From Proales similis (lineage: Eukaryota > Rotifera > Eurotatoria > Ploima > Proalidae), in the NCBI GenBank assembly GCA_019059635.1, contig JAGVRJ010000005.1, forward strand, positions 992,001 through 1,056,000: a DNA stretch of 64,000 nt, in the 5' to 3' direction. A program made the translations under genes and the position numbers. The notes below the pieces were generated by a model. It worked only from the letters and a program-made list of their open reading frames with translations. It searched no databases and was not told the DNA's origin. This document shows, one piece after another, positions 33,448-42,810 of this stretch (within the stretch, counting starts at the first letter, position 1; each line of letters starts with the position of its first letter).

Positions 33448-34062
33448 ATGAAGAACAAGGCCAAACTTGAGGAGAAATTCAGCTGTCTAAATGTTCATGA
33501 AGATGTTCGGACCAAAGTGATCGACGGATGGAAAAAGTTGAAAAAAAAGCCCAACGTGATTGTATTCGATTTGGATTATACATTGTGGCCGTATTTTGTG
33601 GACAATTGCTGTGAGCCGCCGTTAAGGAAAGAGACAAGAGACGGAGTTCAAGTAGTGGTCGACTCAAAAAACAACTATTTGTTTGGCTTCCCACACGTGC
33701 TGACTATATTGAAGACACTTCGCGAGGAATGCTTGGACGAGAGGCAATATTTGGCGATTGCCAGTGCCGCTTGGTCCAAACAAGAGGCGATCGAATTGAT
33801 TGAAGCGCTCGGCTGGGCTCCGTATCTAAGCTCGTATCAGATATTTGACAACACAAAAACGATTCACATGGAAAATCTAAAGAAAGAGCTCGACTTTAAA
33901 AGCTTCGACGAGGTTTTATTCTTCGACGATGCCAATTACAACATAAAAGCGACGTCGAAAATCGGTGTTTGCGCAGTTCAAGTCAGTCAGCAGGTCGGTG
34001 TGAGTGTAGACCAGTTCCTGGCGGGTCTTAAAATGTTCGAGAGTGGAATAAAATCCAAATAA
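33448..34062 (+). CDS. MDP-1-type HAD phosphatase, tandem copy C
   Basis: Single exon, 204 residues. Motifs: VFDLDYTLWPYFVDN (I), LAIASAAWS (II), FDNTKTIHM with the candidate motif III lysine, and LFFDDANYNI (IV). The cap insert between motifs I and II (RKETRDGVQVVVDSKNN) resembles vertebrate MDP-1 most closely in position. A TTTATAAG box at 33374-33381 sits ~70 bp upstream and may be its TATA element. An AATAAA follows near 34105. Confidence 0.9.
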   Translation: MKNKAKLEEKFSCLNVHEDVRTKVIDGWKKLKKKPNVIVFDLDYTLWPYFVDNCCEPPLRKETRDGVQVVVDSKNNYLFGFPHVLTILKTLREECLDERQYLAIASAAWSKQEAIELIEALGWAPYLSSYQIFDNTKTIHMENLKKELDFKSFDEVLFFDDANYNIKATSKIGVCAVQVSQQVGVSVDQFLAGLKMFESGIKSK

Positions 34063-34238
34063 GCATATTTCAATACTATCTAGGCTATTAAATGTTTGTT
34101 TTCAATAAAACGTTTTCATGTGTTTGCGAGCCATTTGCTCTTTTAATATATAAGAAAAGATGCTTCGAACTTGATGATTAAAGAGCTTAATGTGAGAAGA
34201 AATATGATGTGAAGAGAGTTCAAGACAGAGAGCAAACG

Positions 34239-34244
34239 AAAAAA
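34239..34244 (-). terminator. RNA polymerase III terminator of tRNA-Pro
   Basis: A run of six T on the minus strand begins 3-4 nt after the mature tRNA 3' end. Confidence 0.85.
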
Positions 34245-34247
34245 GAG

Positions 34248-34319
34248 GGGGCTGACCGGTGATCGAAACCGGGACCTCTCGCACCCGAAGCGAGAATCAT
34301 ACCACTAGACCATCAGCCC
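34248..34319 (-). tRNA. trnP-CGG: tRNA-Pro (anticodon CGG)
   Basis: On the minus strand a 72-nt cloverleaf can be drawn: acceptor stem GGGCTGA pairing with TCAGCCC, D-arm with AGTGGTA, anticodon stem CTCGC/GCGAG around loop TTCGGGT (anticodon CGG), and T-arm CCGGT-TTCGATC-ACCGG. Internal A and B boxes (TGGTCTAGTGG and GGTTTCGATC) are intact and no intron is present. The anticodon stem-loop and variable region match metazoan tRNA-Pro. Confidence 0.96.
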
Positions 34320-34527
34320 TCGCTAACAAATCCGAGTCAATTTAATTATTATCTATAAGCTCGATTCAGAGCACAATCAATTTGAAAATCAAACCTAAAC
34401 CGATTTAAAAGAGCATTTGAATCGCGTTAATCAATGTATTGAATTAGCTTGTAAAAAGCTAAGATAATGCGAGCAATTGTCAAGTAACGTGAATGCATTT
34501 ATTAAACAGTTCAATCTAGATGAGAGC

Positions 34528-35320
34528 TTAACTGTAGTTGGGCCAAGTGCGGATCAAATTGTACAGAGTTTGGCCTACAGGAATACGTGAGAAGGTGTAC
34601 AAAGCTTGGCATGAGTGAAAAAGGCTCTACCTGGGCATTCAGTGGAACCGCCATCGCGGTGACCCTTAAGGGTGTAGCTTCGCTTGATGTATCCGTAATC
34701 AACCGCGCATTGGATGAGATTCTTGACTGCATTCAATGCTGCACTGTTCGGAAGCTTCGAGGTGAATGTTCCGAGCATGCAGATGCCTTTACAGATAATT
34801 GCGTCAATTGAGTATTCTTCCTCAAACTCGAGTGTTTGATTTACCGATCGAGTCGCCGTTGTAGGCTGGCTCATGAGCACCTCGTTTGTTCCATCTTGGT
34901 AGGAGCCAGGTTGAAAGGCATCGGTTCTTGAAATGAAACGAATCTTGTACTTACCCACGACCCTCGTAGACGTTGCCGTCCTCGCCGACAAGGAAGTTGT
35001 AGCCAATGTCCGACCAGCCTTTGGTGTTGATGTGATAAGTCTGAATGTTCTTGACAGTAGAGATACAAGTCGATTCAGAGTAGCAAGAGGCTCCGGCCGA
35101 GTGATGAATGACAGCGTAAGTGAGCGAGTTGGGCAGTGAACTGACGGCTCCTGCAGGAGCTCTAGCACCCCATTGAGATCGAGTTATAATTCGGGGGCAC
35201 GCTTTTAAACAGACGATTAGAAAACTAGAATTTTAGAAAGCTTCCGCCGTCATCCCGTTTACCAGATTGGGCATAGCCGAACAAGGCGAGGACGAGCAAT
35301 GTAACAGCGAGCTTGATCAT
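34528..35320 (-). CDS. Short secreted peptidoglycan recognition protein (amidase type)
   Basis: Five exons (35263-35320, 34955-35201, 34845-34894, 34631-34786, 34528-34574) join to 185 residues. Signal peptide is MIKLAVTLLVLALFGYA; the mature protein starts near ACPRIITRSQWGAR. The PGRP/Ami_2 domain covers almost all of it: VIHHSAG (His52/53), the C-x5-C pair at 59-65, [20 protein letters not shown] (Tyr87), GAHEPAYNGDSIG, and LKGHRDGGSTECPG (His161, Cys169). Two His, one Cys and the Tyr are the zinc ligands and catalytic tyrosine of N-acetylmuramoyl-L-alanine amidases, so peptidoglycan cleavage is expected. Likely role: secreted immune effector or scavenger in haemolymph or gut. A TATA box lies upstream. 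Confidence 0.95.
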
Positions 35321-35373
35321 GTTTTTCTTTTTATTCTATCGACTGAATGATTCAGATTGAAGCAAAACGCTCG

Positions 35374-35382
35374 CTTTATATA
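35374..35382 (-). promoter_or_regulatory. TATA box of the PGRP gene
   Basis: Minus-strand TATATAAAG, 54 bp upstream of the PGRP ATG, with TCATTC (initiator-like) centred near 35348, about 32 nt downstream. The spacing suits a TATA-Inr core promoter. Confidence 0.65.
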
Positions 35383-35541
35383 GAGCAGCTAAATACCGAG
35401 TACCGAGTGCAAAGGCAACGCCTTAATTTCAAAAATAAAACAAAACAAAACTGAGGGCCAAAATTTGCGATAAGAAATTGCCACATGCCAATTTACAAGC
35501 AACAAATAAGATTTAAATAGAAAATAAAACGTGCGATTAAG

Positions 35542-36672
35542 TTAAAGCTGTGTGAGCTTTGGATCGATAAGATTGGACGATTGGCTCTTGACATGTTGAT
35601 AGCGCAGAGGCAAGTTTTGATTTAACGATTTTCTAAATCTTTGCTTCACCTCGTTCAAATCGACCGTGTAGTCCTTGGGTATAAAACCGACGCGACCATT
35701 GCGAACACTCGCGACCAAGTAGAATTTGCTGTCATAGTCGCGCACTATTTTCACTGTTTCGCCCTTTTTCAGCGAAAGGCCGCTCGAATCGGCCGCTTGA
35801 AAGTCGAATAGCACTGTTAGAACTTGTTCTCGACTGCGCCGCTCTTTTGAGACAAAGTTTTGAGTCAGCGCCGGGTCGATAAGACTTTTGGTAGATTTGC
35901 TTTTTGATTGCTGTTGGCCTGTTGATTTGCGTCGCGACGCTTCAGGCGCATTGGCCGCTTTCATGTGCGCTCTGAATTTGGCGCAAATGTCGCTGTTCTC
36001 AAGCATCAGCTCTCGGGCGACAAGCGAACACTTTGAATTGTTGGTTGAAGCTGAAGTGAGCGAACTTTCTTCGCCCGGTTCTTCAATGCTCACTTTCCAC
36101 TCTTGAGTCTCAGAGGCACTGAGGATCGAGGTCCGAGCAAAAGAACGTTCGGAGTCGGTTGTCGAGCTTGTCGACGTAGACGACAGGATTTGAACTGCGT
36201 TTGTGTCTTCTTCGCCTTCGCTGGAGGCACTTTTGCACGAGATTTTGCAGTTGCTCTTTTGACATTCAAATAGTTTGTTTGTGTTTATCAAGCTAAAATA
36301 GCGACGCTGAGGTGACTCGGCACCTTCGTGACGGGTTTCAGCCGAGCTGTCCTGTTTGCTCAGGGAGCTAAAGTTGATGGCCGACGGCTCAGGCGATTCG
36401 GCCGAGTCGCTTTCTAGATTGAGTGAGCTTGACCGCTTTGAGCAGCTCTCTTGTCTCTTGAGGAGGCCGCTGTTTATGCTTATTGCCAGACGCGATCGAG
36501 CTTTGAGTTTGCATAGCTCATCAAAGCTGGTCACAATCTTAGCGAGTTGATAAGTTTGAGAGTCGGCAGTTGTCATCGGCTTAGCGGTGTCGTTTTTGTT
36601 GTTACTCGACGAGTTGATGACTTTGGACGATCGCAAGTGTTCAACTTTGGGCTCAAGCAACTTGCGAGTCAT
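35542..36672 (-). CDS. SH3-domain protein with long disordered N-terminus
   Basis: 376 residues from the ATG at 36672; the frame also continues 5' to a possible splice acceptor (TTTATGTCTAG) near 36713, so an upstream exon in the large gap beyond is possible. Residues ~1-280 are Ser/Thr-rich, low in hydrophobics, and probably disordered. One SH3 domain lies at about 285-345: LTVLFDFQAADSSGLSLKKGETVKIV (ALYDY-like start) and GRVGFIPKDYTVDL (GxxPxxY end, with Lys-Asp in the usual Ser-Asn place). SH3 domains bind proline-rich peptides in signalling or cytoskeletal adaptors. Similar short peptides SLIDPALTQNF and NLIDPKLTQL flank the SH3 on both sides. I cannot name the orthologue. Confidence 0.75.
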   Translation of the reverse strand: MTRKLLEPKVEHLRSSKVINSSSNNKNDTAKPMTTADSQTYQLAKIVTSFDELCKLKARSRLAISINSGLLKRQESCSKRSSSLNLESDSAESPEPSAINFSSLSKQDSSAETRHEGAESPQRRYFSLINTNKLFECQKSNCKISCKSASSEGEEDTNAVQILSSTSTSSTTDSERSFARTSILSASETQEWKVSIEEPGEESSLTSASTNNSKCSLVARELMLENSDICAKFRAHMKAANAPEASRRKSTGQQQSKSKSTKSLIDPALTQNFVSKERRSREQVLTVLFDFQAADSSGLSLKKGETVKIVRDYDSKFYLVASVRNGRVGFIPKDYTVDLNEVKQRFRKSLNQNLPLRYQHVKSQSSNLIDPKLTQL

Positions 36673-39198
36673 CTCCAACTCGTTTCGGCTAAAACCTTTT
36701 TTTTCACTGCTCTAGACATAAATCACTGCATGAGAATTCGGACTAGGTGCATTAAACTCGCATTAAGCGTCCAAATGAGGCGATTACCAAAGCTGAGCGA
36801 CGACAATTAAACCAAGGTGTGTGGTCGTGTGCTGGATTGAGTGTGGTCGGTGTGTGTGTGTATTTGGTTAAATATCTATCGAGTCAAGCGCGCAGTTTAA
36901 GGTAAGCGAGTGATCGAGCGATGCGTTCGTAAATGGACGCGTGCACGGGTGTTTGTGATCAGAATGTGAATGACTCGTATTCAGTAAAAAGGGTAATCAA
37001 AATAAAAACGGCCTCTGGACCGCGCTCATCACCGTCATCACCATCACCGCCATCTCGTTTAATTTCAAATTCAAATTCGTGCAAATCACAAACACAAACG
37101 AACGCTTTCAATCGCTTTTATTTGTCTCTGCGGGGTCCACTCACTCACATTGAGGCAAACAAATTGGCCGCTTACTGCTGACTTGATCAAATGTATCGGA
37201 TGGCCGCTAGACTTGCAAAGGCTGATAACATGCTCAATAAATAGGACGAGCGCCCGTCCGTCTAGAATTGTGAAGGCAAGCGAGTCAGTGATAAAGCAAG
37301 CGGACGAGCATAGAAGTAAATTTAAGAGAGTCTATAGGGGCTGGGAAGGGCAACAACTGGAGCGAGCAGTTCAGCCTTCGCGCTCACGAACGATCCGCAT
37401 CTAATTCAAAATGCAATTGAACGAGCGAATAGGCCAGCGAACGAACGAGGTGTTTAGGCGTATTGTTCGCTTGCCGATTCGAGCCGGTTCACTGAATGAG
37501 CTTGATTAAATAAGATTAAGAGTACGAAATGTTGATAAACAGCGATGTCAATTGGATGTTTATTTTCGCTCGTTCCCTCGCTCAATCGCTTTGACTCGGC
37601 TTAGAAGAGCACGTTGAAGCGAAAAACAACAAGCGGCTTATTGAGGCCTTATTGGAGTATTCAGGCGAATCGATCGCTCCTATTATCTAATCCGAGGAGT
37701 TGCGCGGCCCAGAATGAGCAGTTGGGCTACTCGAGTACTCTTTATGTAACGAGGCCCCTTTAACCTGCAGCAATGCAACTACAAATAACTTACAAACAAA
37801 CACCGCGAAATCAAACAAGGCACAAACGCTCAAATGGACCGCGCGCTTTCTCTCTCGCACAACTAGTTCAAAATCAAGTGCCAAGTGACGATCGCGGAAT
37901 CTGAGCAAGAACAAATAAATACAAGCGATCGAAATGAGGTGTTAAAGAAAAAAAGAGGCTTGTCGTTGGGTAAGAAAGCAAGCCAACAAGCTAGCGAACG
38001 CTTAAAAAGAGGTTTAGGCGAAAAAAGCCATAGAGCCAATAAAGCCAGAGAGTGAGCTCATTTGTGAAGCCAACTAATCAAATAAGACGAGGGGGGTGTT
38101 GAGCCAGGGCCAGGTGAAAGCCGTACAGGCGATTTAATTAAGTTAGTGAGCGACAACAGGCAGGCAAAGCGGACGAGCAGGCCTGAAACGCTCGATTGAC
38201 TCTCAAGTTTGATAAGCGAGACTTGAGGGAAATGCAAACTGGCTAGACATGTACATCATCATCGCCATCATGCGGCGTGCCCGTCAGCCTACAAGCCAAA
38301 ATAGTAATAAAATGAAATTGGACCGACGCGCCAGCAGTGCACCGACGCCGCCCGGACCTCGTCAAAATATGCAACATGGAGCATTGCTCGGCGATAATTT
38401 AATAGAGCGTCATTGCTACATTATAAATCACTTAGAACACGAAATAATGAGACCAGAGAAGAGAGAGAGAGGAGCCACAACAAAATATTAAAATAAAAAA
38501 AAAAAAGAATCGAACCAAGTTGAGACTGGCCGCCGGCGGTGTGTCCATTCGATTATTCGTCGTCGCAATGCGCGCTCGTCGGGGGCTATATTGAGATGCA
38601 CGATTAAACGAGTGTTTCGCATGCTCTATTGTTCAAGTGGCCGACTGATCGAAGCAGTGATTGCGAACACTAAGCCAGCTGGCAGGAGCGGGCTTAAAGC
38701 TGTTCACCTCTTGAGCGGATTAACAGCTAACGCGTCATAACGTGTTAATGGGCGCATCGTCTCAATAGATTCACTCTTATCCGTCCCAGTCAGAGTCCTA
38801 AATTCCTGTTCGGCCAATTTGTCTTCGGCCCTCTCTTCTAATGCCAAACAAACGAGCTTTTTCGCACTTTGGACATGTACATGAAGAAAAGCTGCCAAAA
38901 CGCAAAAAAGCTGTTTCAGTCATATTTGTTGTCTGATCTACCGCTCACTTCTATTTATGCTATCCGGCCGTAAAAGGTCGCAATTCTCGTCGTGGGAGAG
39001 TTGCAGCTGTTCGAATCGGGCAGATTGCACCATATCGAAAATTACAACAACGAACATTTCGCTCAGTGAGTATGGGCAAAGTTTATTCAACTAACAAAAG
39101 TCAACGCAAATGTCACATCTCTACGCACTGTTTAGCTGGGTGCAAATTGTTCAAGTGACTTGAACCAGTTTTGTTATTTACTTTCTCTACTGTTCTTC
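36673..39198. other. 2.5 kb non-coding block
   Basis: Lies between the SH3 gene (5' side) and the stop of the rhodopsin-type GPCR. It holds a short GT repeat near 36851-36862, a CAT/CAC-type tract near 37027-37053, a TTAATTAA octamer (38134) and an A-rich run near 38490-38508. It may contain 5' exons or promoters of the SH3 gene. No domain-bearing frame seen. Confidence 0.5.
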
Positions 39199-40533
39199 TC
39201 ACGGGCCTTTGTACACTCCGCCGTCGTCCTGAGCCGCTTGCATCTCCGCAGCTGGAGCAGCGGTCGCCTGAGAACTTTCTCTTTGGCTTTTCTTGGATTC
39301 GCTCACGCTCTTTTCTGATTTCTTGCTCAATTTAGACGGCTTTTCTTTAACCGAACGATCTGATGCGTTTGCGATGTTTTTCATTTCCAGCTCGTCGGAA
39401 TAATCAGTTGACTCCCGGGGCAAGACAGTGGGCTTGACGACCATCGGCTTCCTCTGCACTGGACTCGCTTCTCTCGGCCTCATTCGAAACAACTTGCTCA
39501 GCAAGTAGATGCACTGTACTCTGATTTGCGTGTTCATTAGTCCATAGATAATTGGCGACACGCTGATTGAAATGATGAACAAGACTGTAAGCAAGACGTA
39601 AACGTCCGGGTGAAGGTTGTTCTTTTTGTCGATCAAACGAATAACGCCGTAGGGCATGTAGCCGAAAAAGAACACGGTAAAGATTATGGCGAACATTTTG
39701 CTAATTTGAATCTCGCGTCTCAATGAAAAGGAACTGCTCGCCTGCGTCGAAGTGCATAGCATGATTTGCTCTGTGGTATCACCGTTGGCAATTGCAGGCG
39801 TCCTTGCACTTTCCCTACGAAACGAAATCTCGCGTCTTTTCGGATTCGCTCGGCCGCCCAGTGCTTTGCGAACATTTCGTGAGACGGTGTGCACTCTAGC
39901 AAATATTTGCGCAAAACAAAAGCAGACAATCAAGGACGGAATGAGAATGTTAAAGAGCACAATTAGAAGATTCTGCATCCGTCCGACTTCGGGCGCGAGC
40001 AAGCATCGCAGCGCCGCTCGGCTATAGACCGTCATATTTCGGTTAATGAGTGCCGGTAGGCAAACGGCGATCGGAATGAGACGAGCCAGTACGAGAGAAA
40101 GGACGCAGTAGACTTTGGGCGACATTCGCATGTATGAGACGTGCTGGTTGCAGACAACGACCAGAAATCGGTGAATGCTGATCAGACCGTGATGCCACAA
40201 TAGGCTTCCTGTGCAGATAATGCTGGTGTAGACAAACACTTCGCAGAGCTGCGTGCCCTGCCATTCCATGAACGAATAAGACAGGCCGACAAGGAACTGA
40301 TTGAAACCGATGTTGAATATGTCATTTAATTGAAGACTAACTATGAATATGTTGACAATGTTGTTTCTTAGCTCTTGCTTGCTAAGAATGGCGATAATAA
40401 TGAGCGAGTCGCCGAATATGCCCAAAATGATGAATGCGAATGCAACAATTGCACCCAGGGCGCTGCCCAGACGGCTTGGCTGCGCTCCTTCTAGAATTGA
40501 CTCGTTCAGGAACTCGACTGTTTCGTTCAGCAT
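39199..40533 (-). CDS. Rhodopsin-family GPCR (class A), Tre1/moody-like
   Basis: Single exon, 444 residues. N-terminus carries sequons NET and NES and no signal peptide. Seven helices are visible: TM1 AFAFIILGIFGDSLIIIAIL (GD instead of GN), TM2 with SLQLNDIFN, TM3 ending in ISIHRFLVVV so the DRY box is HRF, a long third intracellular loop with Arg-rich segments (residues ~225-270), TM6 with FFFGYMPYGVIRL in place of CWxP, and TM7 SVSPIIYGLMN in place of NPxxY. The ~90-residue tail is charged and Ser/Lys-rich. The altered DRY and the general layout recall the Tre1/moody group of orphan receptors involved in cell migration and glial barriers; this placement is tentative. Ligand unknown. Confidence 0.8.
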   Translation of the reverse strand: MLNETVEFLNESILEGAQPSRLGSALGAIVAFAFIILGIFGDSLIIIAILSKQELRNNIVNIFIVSLQLNDIFNIGFNQFLVGLSYSFMEWQGTQLCEVFVYTSIICTGSLLWHHGLISIHRFLVVVCNQHVSYMRMSPKVYCVLSLVLARLIPIAVCLPALINRNMTVYSRAALRCLLAPEVGRMQNLLIVLFNILIPSLIVCFCFAQIFARVHTVSRNVRKALGGRANPKRREISFRRESARTPAIANGDTTEQIMLCTSTQASSSFSLRREIQISKMFAIIFTVFFFGYMPYGVIRLIDKKNNLHPDVYVLLTVLFIISISVSPIIYGLMNTQIRVQCIYLLSKLFRMRPREASPVQRKPMVVKPTVLPRESTDYSDELEMKNIANASDRSVKEKPSKLSKKSEKSVSESKKSQRESSQATAAPAAEMQAAQDDGGVYKGP

Positions 40534-42810
40534 TGCGAATTTTACGACTTCTCGTATGAATTAAACGTTATTGAACATAACTGTCGCTTCCCGCTTAGAT
40601 CGTCTGAGGAAAATTCTAAAAAAAATTGGAACAAAATCAGAACAATTAAATCGACAATAAAAACATCCTTTGTTCGGACTTGACTAAGAGTTCGTTAAAT
40701 GTGTTCTATCAAGCTGAGCGGCGTCTAACCTTGTTTCATAAGACTTCATGAGTTTTGAAAAAGAGTCTCAACAGTTCGAAGAATTAGCTTAGATCTTGAG
40801 CTTAAGCCTAGAACTTCAGAGCCCATGACAAAACGCATGACAACTGCTTACGTTTGATTGATGTTGAAATCAATTCAAGAGTGCTTGCTGATGTACGTGA
40901 GCGACCGCAACTGCGAGCAGTAAACTTCTAGTTGTGCATGACTTGTCGAGTTAAATCAGCCTTAGAGAAGGAACAGACAGAGGAGTAATGAAGAGTAGAA
41001 AATCGAAGTGTCTCAGTGTGTTTGCAATTGACATTCGATCTAGCTTTAATTAAGTTGATGATTATACTTTCCGGCTATGAAGGAAGCCCGAGTTGGCCGC
41101 CTCATATTTAATTCAAGTGCTTCTCTGCTTTGTTTGGCTGGATGTGAGTTAGGATGCGCGTTAAAAGGCCTGGCATGCAAGCTAAAAGCCGATCGAGCTC
41201 ATTTTGAGCGCCGAATCACAGTTAGACGCTTACTCATGATAACCAGTCTTGCATGAACTGCTTAAAATAAGAGAGAGGAATGCAGAAACGCCATTTTCAA
41301 AGCCCTTGCCAATAGGTTTAGACTCGTCGACATTGGCCTCGTCTAAAACAGGCATTTGCCAACGCGTCTGTTTGCTACTTTTTCCTGTTTGGCGTCATTT
41401 GCCTGAATAAATAATGGATGCTGCGAGATACCTGATGTTTATCCCACTAGGGCCATTTTTGTCGGGTTTTTTTATGAGAAAATTTCAGGCGATCAAACCT
41501 AAGAGAATTTTCCAGGCGGCTAGAAAAACACCAAGAGCACTAGGGCGTTCAGATTGTGAAGCTTATTGCAATAGCAGAGATTAACGGAAACAGAACAGAT
41601 GAATGCAAGTGGAAAATCGATTTGATGAACGGGGTCGGCGCCTGTATTGAACAGACTGACGACTGAAGCTCAACGAGGCTGATTTGATAAAAATGAATCA
41701 AAGTGTAGCGATAATGAGCAACCGTCAGAACGAGTCATGCCGAATGATTTGATTAAATAAATGATTAAGCTGAACACGAGTCAAGTAAGCGTATTAGCGA
41801 AACAGAGAAGGAGGAAAGCGAAGAAGCTAGGCCTGCACCCGTCGCGTCAGAAAAGATACAAAATCTAATCTTATTCAATTTGAATTGTAGATTTGCTAAT
41901 TTAGTTACGCGCATGCGGGCTCCTTTAGCACACATAGGTCATGCAGTAGGCGTTTAACATCCTAATTGGCAGCGTTTTGCAGTGCCTTCTTTTCTAATCA
42001 GAAATTATGGCTCAGTGACTGATCTCTCTTTCGCAATCTCATGAAGGTTATTCGGTAGGAGACGATCGTAGTCACACGGCGGGACGCATGGTCGCACGGA
42101 TTTTTCAAGATTATTGAGCGTCAGTCGTTAATTAGCCAAAAAGAGCTCAACTTCTTTTCATCAGTTCGTTTCCGTAAATCCAGCTGATTGCGAAGAATAT
42201 GAAGAATGAAGTAGAGAACGTCAAGCGAAATTCTTTCCAAGTGAATTAAGCAACTTGTTCAACATTTAATTGGAAGCTGTGGCATTTTCACATTAATTGA
42301 AATGCAGAGCTCGCCAGCAATTGGCATGGATAGACCAATGGAGCTTATAAATGTTGATTAACAGAAAGAGAAAAATAGAGGGAGGGAAAGAGAAGAAGGA
42401 AGAGGCAGAGAGGGAGGGCGGTCTGGTCGAATTGAAAGCACGTCAACTTAGAATTATTGCGGCCTAGCACTCTGCACGGCCGACACGTATATTCAGAGTG
42501 GCAGAATAATAGCAAACGAGTAGAGTGAGCAAGCTCTAATCAAGGCTTAGATGGTGAATAATGCATAAAATAGAAATACTATAGAGAAGACACGCAAGCT
42601 ATAAATGCTTTGAAAATGCCGGAAGTGGCATTTTATTGCAGATTTTGTTTACTTTAAACAGCATTTCGGACTGATTTAGACCGAGACCGCCTCGTCAACA
42701 CGCCGCAACACTTGCACTCAGCGCACAAGAACCACGCTCGAGAATCAGAAGAGAAATGTTCATTTGGACTAATTGAACAGCCAGAAGAATAAGAAGAAGT
42801 CTAGTGAGCC
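40534..42810. other. 2.3 kb divergent intergenic region
   Basis: Between the start codons of the class A GPCR (-) and SEL1L (+). AT-rich, with a TTAATTAA octamer at 41046 and an almost pure purine (GA-rich) tract at 42363-42419. No gene, tRNA or repeat family recognised. Confidence 0.55.
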
